Assembly: GCA_024709185.1 (NCBI GenBank)
Contig: JANJXE010000297.1
Coordinates: forward strand, 1-9,195
Length of the DNA stretch: 9,195 nt
DNA from: Paludibacter sp.
Lineage (GTDB): Bacteria > Bacteroidota > Bacteroidia > Bacteroidales > Paludibacteraceae
Reading direction: 5' to 3'
Below the pieces are notes generated by a model. It was not told the DNA's origin, did no database searches, and saw nothing but the letters and a program-made list of their open reading frames with translations. Made by a program: the position numbers and the translations under genes. Shown here one piece after another: positions 1 to 5,446 of this stretch; position 1 is the first letter of the stretch, and every line of letters starts with the position of its first letter.

Positions 1-105
1 CATGGCCTTCTGAAAATCGCCCATGCCCAATGCAGGAATATTGCCGGATACCAGCAATCGTTGTCCCCACACCGTTTTATACCGTATTGAAAAATGTATT
101 TTCAT
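1..105 (-). CDS. Probable 4-alpha-glucanotransferase (MalQ-type), N-terminal CBM20 fragment
   Basis: The minus strand from the ATG at 105-103 to the window edge encodes 35 residues without a stop, beginning MKIHFSIRYKTVWGQRLLV. The pattern of a beta strand, then WGQRL-V-SGNIPALG, is that of the start of a CBM20 starch-binding domain, where the first strand leads into V-G-ALG. In Bacteroidota a CBM20 directly at the N-terminus, with no signal peptide, is typical of cytoplasmic 4-alpha-glucanotransferase (amylomaltase), which disproportionates maltodextrins. The catalytic GH77 part lies outside the window, so that assignment is inferred from domain position. Upstream of the ATG is an A-rich stretch (reverse complement of 106-130) and no Shine-Dalgarno site. 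The gene is divergent from prs. It could be another CBM20 protein. Confidence 0.6.
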   Translation of the reverse strand, partial: MKIHFSIRYKTVWGQRLLVSGNIPALGMGDFQKAM

Positions 106-210
106 CTGTTTGTAATTGATTTTTTTAGTTGTCAGATGGAACTTACCCTGTTAAAATAATCATTGACTTATGTGCTTACTAATTATTTTTACATGGACGT
201 TTCATGTGAT

Positions 211-218
211 TATCTTTG
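211..218 (+). promoter_or_regulatory. Possible distal prs promoter (-7 element TATCTTTG)
   Basis: TATCTTTG matches the Bacteroidota -7 consensus TAnnTTTG exactly. A TTTT (one mismatch from the -33 TTTG) lies 20 bp upstream at 187-190. Transcription would start near 222-226 and give a leader of about 205 nt before the prs start at 431. The spacer between 106 and 430 holds no credible gene, only this element, the hairpin at 227-255 and the proximal element at 387-394. Confidence 0.35.
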
Positions 219-226
219 GTCTATGA

Positions 227-255
227 AATTGAAGCGCAAATGACCTTCTTCAATT
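227..255 (+). other. Inverted repeat (AATTGAAG / CTTCAATT) in the prs leader
   Basis: AATTGAAG at 227-234 is perfectly complementary to CTTCAATT at 248-255 across a 13-nt gap. If transcription begins at the distal element this would form a stem-loop almost at the 5' end of the prs transcript. The stem is AT-rich and has no following T-tract, so it does not look like an intrinsic terminator. Its role is unknown; as DNA it could also be a protein-binding site in the divergent spacer. Confidence 0.35.
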
Positions 256-386
256 GCAGTTCAAAATTAAAATGAATACGCTTATCAATCAGTTGAGTGG
301 TGTTAAAATCGGCCCATTTTCATTTCAAACGATTGCAAAAGGTAATTTTTATCAAAACAGAGCGTACAAAATAGAAGATAATGTCG

Positions 387-394
387 TACTTTTG
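387..394 (+). promoter_or_regulatory. Proximal prs promoter (-7 element TACTTTTG)
   Basis: TACTTTTG followed by CA is a typical Bacteroidota -7 element. No TTTG is seen 18-21 bp upstream, so the -33 part is degenerate. The predicted transcript start near 398-402 leaves about a 30-nt leader before the ATG at 431. This supports 431 as the prs start, because the longer in-frame reading would begin upstream of the promoter. Confidence 0.55.
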
Positions 395-430
395 CAGAGA
401 AATTCAACACAACATCTTTTTAGTGCCTCC

Positions 431-1378
431 ATGACTTCACCCGCATCTAAATTCAAATTATTTGCCGGCACCAATAGCCGGTATTTAGCAGAACGAATCT
501 GCAAAAGTCTGGGCTCTCCACTTGGCAACATGAATATCGAACATTTTGCCGATGGGGAGTTCGCTGTTTCATACGAGGAATCGATTCGCGGACAATACAT
601 TTACCTGATACAGTCCACCTTCCCCAATTCCGACAATTTAATGGAACTCTTGCTGATGATTGATGCTGCCAAGCGGGCATCGGCGTATAAGATTATTGCT
701 GTAATTCCTTATTTCGGATGGGCGCGGCAGGACCGCAAAGACAAGGCTCGTGTATCGATTGGTGCCAAGCTGATTGCCGACCTGCTGAGTGTGGCCGGTG
801 TCGACCGTGTAATAACGATGGATTTACATGCCGATCAGATTCAGGGATTTTTTGATGTTCCGGTGGATCACCTCTATGCCTCGCGAATCTTCATTCCTTA
901 TATTCAATCGTTGAAACTTGAGAATCTGGTGATTGCATCGCCCGACGTGGGTGGTTCGAAACGTGCCGGCACCTATTCTCGTCACCTCGATGTGCCGATG
1001 GTCTTGTGTCACAAAACCCGTGAAAAAGCCAATGTGATTGGTGAAATGGTGATTATCGGGGATGTGAAGGGCAAAGATGTGATTATTGTAGACGATATGG
1101 TGGACACTGCCGGCACCTTGTGCAAAGCTGCTGACCTGATGATGGCAAACGGAGCCAACTCGGTGCGTGCAATTGTAACGCATGGCGTCATGTCGGGTAA
1201 TGCTTCCAGCCGCATCATGGAATCGTCGCTCACCGAAATTGCCTTTACCGACTCCATTCCCTTCGATTGCGTAAAGTGCACAAAAGCAAAAATCCTGAGT
1301 TGCGCCGATATGTTTGGCGATACAATTGAACGGGTTCAATCGCACCGGTCCATCTCCGAACAATACCTGATTAAATGA
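431..1378 (+). CDS. prs: Ribose-phosphate pyrophosphokinase (PRPP synthetase)
   Basis: Cytoplasmic class I enzyme that transfers pyrophosphate from ATP to ribose 5-phosphate. Its product PRPP feeds purine, pyrimidine, histidine, tryptophan and NAD synthesis. The 315-residue product matches the family's usual length of about 310-320. Visible motifs in order: FAGTNSRYLA at 11-20; MELLLMIDAAKRA at 71-83; YFGWARQDRK at 94-103; DLHADQIQGFFDVPVDHL at 131-148; SPDVGGSKRA at 170-179; the catalytic-loop segment HKTREKANV at 194-202; the ribose-phosphate/PRPP loop VDDMVDTAGT at 220-229; and THGVMSG at 250-256. The frame stays open upstream to a TTG at 254, but that 59-residue extension resembles nothing in the family and crosses the proximal promoter, so ATG 431 was chosen. 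The gene appears monocistronic: it is divergent from the CBM20 gene and convergent with the lipoprotein genes. All key motifs are intact. Confidence 0.97.
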   Translation: MTSPASKFKLFAGTNSRYLAERICKSLGSPLGNMNIEHFADGEFAVSYEESIRGQYIYLIQSTFPNSDNLMELLLMIDAAKRASAYKIIAVIPYFGWARQDRKDKARVSIGAKLIADLLSVAGVDRVITMDLHADQIQGFFDVPVDHLYASRIFIPYIQSLKLENLVIASPDVGGSKRAGTYSRHLDVPMVLCHKTREKANVIGEMVIIGDVKGKDVIIVDDMVDTAGTLCKAADLMMANGANSVRAIVTHGVMSGNASSRIMESSLTEIAFTDSIPFDCVKCTKAKILSCADMFGDTIERVQSHRSISEQYLIK

Positions 1379-1433
1379 TTAATGATTAATGATTAATGAT
1401 TAATGGGTGAGGAGTTGGAAATGAGTTGCGTTT
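1376..1433 (+). repeat. Heptamer array (TGATTAA x4) with TTGCGTTT tail, copy 1
   Basis: Four perfect TGATTAA units run from 1376 to 1403. The first unit includes the prs stop codon. They are followed by TGGGTGAGG, a short variable stretch and TTGCGTTT at 1426-1433, then TTTAATCGTTTAATCA into the end of the facing lipoprotein gene. The unit is a near-palindrome (TTAAT-G-ATTAA). A related copy, in opposite orientation, fills the convergent junction at 8902-9002 with the same order of parts. The array places stop codons in all three frames. No GC-rich terminator hairpin is seen here. Confidence 0.8.
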
Positions 1434-1439
1434 AATCGT

Positions 1440-1802
1440 TTAATCAGCCTGCACCAGATTTACCCCATCAAAATTGATAGAAATCTGGTCGGTTGGTTGA
1501 TCTGTTTTTAAGACGAATTGTTTGGAAAAAACTTTGTCATCAATTTTACCGGCGAAAGCAGAGATTATATACCCTGCATCTTCGCCGGTTTTGGTTTTAT
1601 AGGTAAATACTTTTTCCCGCTTCACACCCGGCTTCAGTTTATTGGAAGGATCAGCGCGTTCGTAATTTGCCCACATATGAAATTCTTCTTTTGAAGTATT
1701 TGTAAGGGTAACTGTTATTTTAGTTACATCTTCTGTTCCTTCGCATCCACTCAACCCAATGAGAAATGCGAACATCACCAATGCGCTTAGAATTGTTTTC
1801 AC
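1440..1802 (-). CDS. Small putative lipoprotein, paralogue of the adjacent gene
   Basis: This 120-residue exported protein starts at GTG (1802-1800). The start gives a signal peptide whose lipobox LSGC places the acylated Cys at residue 20, exactly as in its neighbour (MSGC, Cys 20). An in-frame ATG at 1826 would add eight residues but abuts the -7 element, so transcription probably begins at or after it. The mature part is predicted to be mostly beta, opening with ITVTLTNTSKEEFHMW and followed by PSNKLKPGVKRE, a FAGKI segment and a final INFDG. It shares the pattern TL-N-S-E--H-W---PSNK--PG-KR with the gene at 1890-2273, so the pair arose by tandem duplication. The family and function are not recognised. 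The location is probably the periplasm or outer membrane. The gene is convergent with prs. Confidence 0.8.
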   Translation of the reverse strand: MKTILSALVMFAFLIGLSGCEGTEDVTKITVTLTNTSKEEFHMWANYERADPSNKLKPGVKREKVFTYKTKTGEDAGYIISAFAGKIDDKVFSKQFVLKTDQPTDQISINFDGVNLVQAD

Positions 1803-1827
1803 AAGTATTGTTTTATGTATAGTCATG

Positions 1828-1859
1828 CAAAGATAGTATAGCAGGTACAAAAAAACAAA
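1828..1859 (-). promoter_or_regulatory. Promoter of the downstream lipoprotein gene
   Basis: On the minus strand TTTG (1859-1856), a 20-nt spacer and TATCTTTG (1835-1828) match the Bacteroidota -33/-7 consensus at every fixed position. Transcription should begin near 1820-1825, about 20 nt before the GTG start at 1802 and overlapping or past the ATG at 1826. It lies in the 87-bp gap between the two lipoprotein genes, so the second gene can be expressed independently of the first. Confidence 0.7.
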
Positions 1860-1889
1860 TCAGAGGTGATGTATCATAAATACAACTGT

Positions 1890-2273
1890 TTATCGGGCAC
1901 CTCCGGAAAGGCTGGATCCATTGAAGCTAACGGTAAATTTTGATGATTTATTCGCATCCATTTCATAGATTTCACTGGTAATAACTGAACCATTTCTACC
2001 AGCATATACTGTTACAACGGCCGATTGATCGTCAGCATAGATTGATTTTCCCTCATCATCAACAAAAGACTTGTATGCAGACCTTTTACCACCAGGACTC
2101 ACTTTATTTGATGGACCTATACTTTCACCACTAATCCACAAATGCACATCTTCATCGGATGAGTTCTTTAATGTAAAAGCAACATCACCACCAGCACTGC
2201 CCCAAAGCAAATCACAACCACTCATCATTACAAGAATCGCGGTTAAAACCAACGAAATAATTGTTGTTCTCAT
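1890..2273 (-). CDS. Small putative lipoprotein, paralogue of the adjacent gene
   Basis: This 127-residue protein has a lipoprotein signal peptide: a charged MRTT start, a hydrophobic core and the lipobox MSGC with Cys 20. The mature part contains VAFTLKNSSDEDVHLW, then GPSNKVSPGGKRS, a VVTVYAGRNG strand, and FTVSFNGSSL near the end. These line up one by one with the 1440-1802 product. The conserved core reads as a beta-sandwich-like domain with a PSNK-PGGKR turn, but no named family is recognised. The ATG at 2273 is preceded by AAAGGT directly upstream. The gene has its own promoter at 2365-2395 and a leader of about 85 nt containing a hairpin. It is divergent from the chorismatase-like gene. 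Function unknown; a surface or periplasmic lipoprotein is inferred. Confidence 0.82.
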   Translation of the reverse strand: MRTTIISLVLTAILVMMSGCDLLWGSAGGDVAFTLKNSSDEDVHLWISGESIGPSNKVSPGGKRSAYKSFVDDEGKSIYADDQSAVVTVYAGRNGSVITSEIYEMDANKSSKFTVSFNGSSLSGGAR

Positions 2274-2312
2274 ACCTTTAAAATTTAAGAGTTATTACTT
2301 ATACGGTTCATC

Positions 2313-2331
2313 AACTATCTGGCAGATAGTT
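2313..2331 (-). other. Perfect hairpin in the lipoprotein leader
   Basis: AACTATCT (2313-2320), a three-base GGC loop and AGATAGTT (2324-2331) form a perfect 8-bp inverted repeat. It lies between the promoter at 2365-2395 and the start codon at 2273, so it is transcribed in the 5' leader of the upstream lipoprotein gene. It may be an RNA stem-loop or a compact operator. No run of T follows on the minus strand, so it is not a standard terminator in that direction. Confidence 0.5.
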
Positions 2332-2364
2332 TTAATTAATTATCCTTCTTTCACATTTTAAACA

Positions 2365-2395
2365 CAAAAATACACCATATTTGTACTATATCAAA
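2365..2395 (-). promoter_or_regulatory. Promoter of the upstream lipoprotein gene
   Basis: On the minus strand TTTG (2395-2392), a 19-nt spacer and TATTTTTG (2372-2365) match the Bacteroidota -33/-7 consensus at all fixed positions. The predicted transcript start near 2358-2361 gives a leader of about 85 nt before the ATG at 2273. It sits in the 231-bp divergent spacer shared with the chorismatase-like gene. No equally good plus-strand promoter was found in that spacer. Confidence 0.65.
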
Positions 2396-2493
2396 ATATT
2401 TGTATAATATTTACGCTGTAAAAATTCAATCATTTTAAACCGATTAAACTTTTATTAATCCAATCAGTCTATGTAGGGGTTATTTTAAATACA

Positions 2494-2503
2494 CAATCGA
2501 TTG
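2494..2503 (+). promoter_or_regulatory. Palindrome CAATCGATTG just before the chorismatase-like start
   Basis: A perfect 10-bp palindrome ends one base before the ATG at 2505, where a ribosome-binding site would lie. There is no Shine-Dalgarno sequence. It may be an operator or a small structure limiting initiation. At 10 bp it may equally be chance. Confidence 0.25.
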
Positions 2504-2504
2504 A

Positions 2505-3779
2505 ATGATTCAAACCAGATTTCACTACCATAGCTACACAGCACAAAGCACCGACTTTAGTAATACAGTACAGGTGCTTGCAGATCAACTTGATACCACA
2601 CTTCCACTTCTTCGAATCACTTTTTTCGGGGCAGCAACCAACGGAGATTACGAGGAAAAACTTCGTATCCTGCATGAAGTGCTGGCATCCGTTTATCCAT
2701 CTTCCCGTCCGCTGATTGGATTTGTTGCTCAGCCTGTCATTTTTACAGAAGGACTTGCAGCAGAAGCGCTTTATTTATCTCCGGGCGATACTCCTGATAA
2801 GATGAGCTACAAAACTGTCGCTGAAACTCCCTACATACTCATCGAAAACAAGCACGAGAAAGCACTGATTATGGAAGGCATCAGGTGCACGGATATGTCG
2901 GAAAACATGGCTTTTCAGGGCAAGGTGCTTTTTCAACGGATTGCTACTGTTTTTCAGGAAGAAGGATTCAGGGCCGGCGATATCGTGCGGCAATGGAACT
3001 ATATCGGGCATATTACCGAAGCGGAGAATGGCATGCAGCACTATCAGGCGTTCAACGAAGCACGCGCACGTTTTTACAAAAGCTCCGACGACTGGCACGA
3101 ACGGGGTTATCCCGCAGCAACGGGCATCGGAATGTCTATCCAGGGATTGATTATCAGTCTGATTGCCTGTATTTTCACTACACCGCAAGTTCGGATACTT
3201 CCCATCGATAACCCCCTGCAGGTGGCGGCACATCACTATTCGCAATCGAAATTAGTGGGAGAAAAACAACGTTCGTTTGCAAAAATTGAGACAAATGAAC
3301 CTGCAGAATTGCGGAAAAAAGCGACCATCACTACTGTGACCAATCCAAAAAGTGAAAAGAAAAGTTTATCTTCGGGAATGAAAGAAACAACCACCATCAT
3401 CCCATTGGCCACACCCAAATTTGAACGGGGCAAAATCCTTCTTAATCAGCAATCCGGACTGTGTTATGTTTCGGGTACGGCGGCTATTCGTGGCGAGGAA
3501 AGTATGCATAGTCTGAATGCAGAATTGCAAACCCGGCAAACCATCGAAAATATTAACTTCCTCATTTCGGAGGAAAACCTGAGACCTGTTGGTATTACCG
3601 ACTTTGTAACTACTTTTGTAAGCCTGCGGGTGTATTTTAAAAACAAGGAGGATGCAGAAGTCATTCAGGCTGAAGTTGAAAAACAGTGGGCAGGAATTCC
3701 GGTAGTGTATATGCAGGCGGATATCTGCAGAAAAGAATTACTGGTTGAAATTGAAGGAGTGGCAAGGTTGGAATTGTAA
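2505..3779 (+). CDS. FkbO/Hyg5/XanB2-type chorismatase-like protein
   Basis: This 424-residue cytoplasmic protein has no signal peptide. Its motif order is that of chorismatases (chorismate hydrolases/3-hydroxybenzoate synthases, distant relatives of the RidA/YjgF fold): VRQWNYIGHI at 161-170, YQAFNEARARFY at 180-191, PAATGIG at 203-209, IDNPLQVAAHHY at 234-245, YVSGTAAIRGEES at 321-333, and a C-terminal ELLVEIEG at 411-418, whose Glu corresponds to the conserved acidic residue of the active site. Family members cleave chorismate to pyruvate plus 3-hydroxybenzoate, 4-hydroxybenzoate or a dihydrodiol acid; which product this one makes cannot be read from the motifs. A Lys/Thr/Glu-rich stretch of about 50 residues (about 260-310) sits between the SFAK and YVSGTA segments and looks like an insertion. 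A TGA directly precedes the ATG in frame, fixing the upstream limit. It is the first gene of the plus-strand block, 12 bp from the next start. Confidence 0.82.
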   Translation: MIQTRFHYHSYTAQSTDFSNTVQVLADQLDTTLPLLRITFFGAATNGDYEEKLRILHEVLASVYPSSRPLIGFVAQPVIFTEGLAAEALYLSPGDTPDKMSYKTVAETPYILIENKHEKALIMEGIRCTDMSENMAFQGKVLFQRIATVFQEEGFRAGDIVRQWNYIGHITEAENGMQHYQAFNEARARFYKSSDDWHERGYPAATGIGMSIQGLIISLIACIFTTPQVRILPIDNPLQVAAHHYSQSKLVGEKQRSFAKIETNEPAELRKKATITTVTNPKSEKKSLSSGMKETTTIIPLATPKFERGKILLNQQSGLCYVSGTAAIRGEESMHSLNAELQTRQTIENINFLISEENLRPVGITDFVTTFVSLRVYFKNKEDAEVIQAEVEKQWAGIPVVYMQADICRKELLVEIEGVARLEL

Positions 3780-3791
3780 ATTTTAAGTGTT

Positions 3792-4838
3792 ATGAAAAAC
3801 ATACTTTTCATTTTGGTGATGGTGCTTCCGGCTATATGGCTACAGGGAAACGTAACGGTAAGCATAAGCAAACAGGTTGGGGTAAACGTTGCGCAGAGTT
3901 TTAACGATCAGGATGGTGTAATCGTTTCGGAGAATAGCAGCAAACAGGATGGCCAAGGCAAGGCAGCACTCAACACCTGCAGCGACGAGGTATTTCTTCG
4001 CAGAACCTATCTCGTGCTTACGGGACGACTGCCAAAAGCCGAAAAAGCGGAACAGTTTCTCACTTCCGTGAAGCACGACAAACGGGCGCTGCTTATCGAT
4101 TCACTGCTCGATTCGGAGGAGTATGTGCGGTACATGGTGATGCGCTGGGGCGATATCCTGCGTATTAAGTCGGAGTTTCCGAGCAATCTGTGGCCCAATG
4201 GCGTACAGGCCTACAACCGCTGGGTCTATGAGCAAATAAATACCAATGTGCCTTATACGGAATTTGTTCGCCGGCTTTTGCTTTCTTCCGGAAGTAATTT
4301 CCGGTCGCCGGCAGTGAATTTCTACAGAGCCTTTTTGAAAAAAACACCGGAAAATATTTATCAGAATATCAACGTACTGTTTCTGGGAAATCGAAATTGT
4401 AAAGATGAAGGAGCAGCCTGCTTCGAACAACTGAAGTATAAACCGACTAAGGAATGGAAAGAGGAAATTATTTACATCGATACCGAATACAAAGCCCGGA
4501 AAAGGTCGGTAAAATTAGCCGATAACACGCAGCTGCCTCTTAACGAGGGTGAAGACTGGCGAACCGCCTATGTCGACTGGCTTACCCACCCCTCGAACCA
4601 GCAATTTGCGGCGGTAATGACCAACCGCTTGTGGTACTGGGTGTTTGGAAAAGGAATTGTGAATGAACCCGACGATTGGGGAGCTCACAATCCACCTTCC
4701 GATAAAGCATTGCTCGATAAGCTGACACGGCAGTTTATTGCTTCGGGATACGATACAAAGGCTTTGCTGAAACTGATTTTGAATTCGGAGCTTTATCAGG
4801 ACGGGGGGAATGTTGCTGCACAACAATTACAGCGCTAA
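3792..4838 (+). CDS. PSCyt2 (DUF1549) exported protein with start of PSD1 (DUF1553); ends at an internal stop
   Basis: This is the N-terminal part of a DUF1549/DUF1553 protein. The first 19 or so residues are a Sec signal peptide. The DUF1549 core runs from about 63 to 200: DEVFLRRTYLVLTGRLP at 65-81, KRALLIDSLLDSEEYV at 97-112, RWGDILRIKS at 118-127 and NVLFLGNRNC at 194-203. DUF1553 begins around 265 with FAAVMTNRLWYWVFGKGIV (272-290), DDW--HNPPS at 294-303 and LLKLILNSELYQ at 325-336. A TAA at 4836-4838 then ends the frame inside DUF1553. The next ORF (4842) continues the domain in the same frame, so this is one gene split by a single stop codon. The CAQCH-type motif common after FLG in planctomycete relatives is absent; only Cys 203 and Cys 210 remain. 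Biochemical function of the family is unknown. Confidence 0.85.
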   Translation: MKNILFILVMVLPAIWLQGNVTVSISKQVGVNVAQSFNDQDGVIVSENSSKQDGQGKAALNTCSDEVFLRRTYLVLTGRLPKAEKAEQFLTSVKHDKRALLIDSLLDSEEYVRYMVMRWGDILRIKSEFPSNLWPNGVQAYNRWVYEQINTNVPYTEFVRRLLLSSGSNFRSPAVNFYRAFLKKTPENIYQNINVLFLGNRNCKDEGAACFEQLKYKPTKEWKEEIIYIDTEYKARKRSVKLADNTQLPLNEGEDWRTAYVDWLTHPSNQQFAAVMTNRLWYWVFGKGIVNEPDDWGAHNPPSDKALLDKLTRQFIASGYDTKALLKLILNSELYQDGGNVAAQQLQR

Positions 4839-4841
4839 GGA

Positions 4842-5375
4842 ATGACCAGAACACAGCAACTTCCCGCAAAAGCTACATTTACCACTCAGCGCCTGCCCGC
4901 GGAAGTGTTGGTGGATGCACTTGCCGATGTTACAGGCATTTCCGACGAATACCGCAGCCGCGTTCCCGAGCCCTTCACCTATTATCCTGCCGGTACACGC
5001 TCGGTCGATTTGGGTGATGCCACGGTATCGAGCTCGGCACTGGAACTGTTCGGAAGGGTGTCGCGGGATGTGTCGCTCGAGAGTCAGCGCAACAGTACGC
5101 TTACAGCACGACAACTGCTCTACCTCATGAATTCACGCGAGCTGGAGGAGCGCATCAGAAAAAGTCCGGTACTTAACGAACTGAGCAAACAGCATCCCAA
5201 CATCCCCGCACTGTGCCGCGCTATTACACTGATGACCCTCTCGCGGTTCCCTACCCAACAGGAAATTGACGTTTACCGTGAATACGCGAAAACCAACAAG
5301 CTCTCGTTGCGCAACTTAGCTACGGATATTCTGTGGACTCAAATCAACAGTATCGAATTTTTATACAATCACTGA
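4842..5375 (+). CDS. PSD1 (DUF1553) C-terminal part, separated by an in-frame stop
   Basis: This 177-residue ORF has no signal peptide and completes the DUF1553 domain of the preceding ORF. It contains QRLPAEVLVDALADVTG (16-32), which is the family's central RRLPAEVLLDAI-VTG signature, then LELFGRVSRDVSLESQRNST (67-86), TARQLLYLMNS, TLSRFPTQQEI and the terminal IEFLYNH typical of the family end. It lies exactly in the frame of 3792-4838, separated only by TAA GGA before its ATG. It is therefore not an independent gene by ancestry: either a nonsense-mutated remnant, a sequencing error, or a C-terminal half made by reinitiation. Without a signal peptide it would not be exported alone. A G6 run at 4803-4808 lies 28 bp before the stop. 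Confidence 0.8.
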   Translation: MTRTQQLPAKATFTTQRLPAEVLVDALADVTGISDEYRSRVPEPFTYYPAGTRSVDLGDATVSSSALELFGRVSRDVSLESQRNSTLTARQLLYLMNSRELEERIRKSPVLNELSKQHPNIPALCRAITLMTLSRFPTQQEIDVYREYAKTNKLSLRNLATDILWTQINSIEFLYNH

Positions 5376-5446
5376 AAGGATGAAACGAGCATCGCTACAG
5401 GCAATCAGACATGCAGGTTAACACGACCATTTAAAAATACTGACAC

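Noticed and set aside
254..430. N-terminal extension of the prs reading frame to a TTG at 254 or ATG at 272
   Set aside because: The extra residues match nothing in PRPP synthetases, the family length fits a start at 431, and a -7 element lies inside the extension.
824..1363. Long minus-strand open frame opposite prs
   Set aside because: It lies wholly inside a well-supported gene and its translation has no recognisable domain; it is a shadow of the coding strand.
1376..1403. CRISPR or tandem-repeat locus
   Set aside because: Units are only 7 bp with no spacers and no cas genes nearby; they are intergenic heptamer arrays.
2071..2361. Plus-strand open frame across the lipoprotein gene and its leader
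   Set aside because: It overlaps a lipoprotein gene with a clear lipobox and promoter on the minus strand and ends in AT-rich spacer; no domain is visible.
2376..2402. Plus-strand promoter for the chorismatase-like gene (CATATTTG, AATATTTG)
   Set aside because: Each departs from TAnnTTTG and has no TTTG at 19-21 bp upstream; the region is explained by the minus-strand promoter.
2775..3245. Minus-strand open frame opposite the chorismatase-like gene
   Set aside because: The sense strand carries all conserved chorismatase motifs here; the antisense frame shows no family features.
4803..4808. Programmed frameshift at the G6 run joining the two DUF1549/DUF1553 ORFs
   Set aside because: Both ORFs are already in the same frame, so a single frameshift would not join them; two compensating shifts would be needed.
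5380..5421. 13-codon mini-ORF between the PSD1 part and DUF1501, preceded by AAAGG
   Set aside because: Too short to support as a gene, with no leader-peptide or attenuator structure around it.
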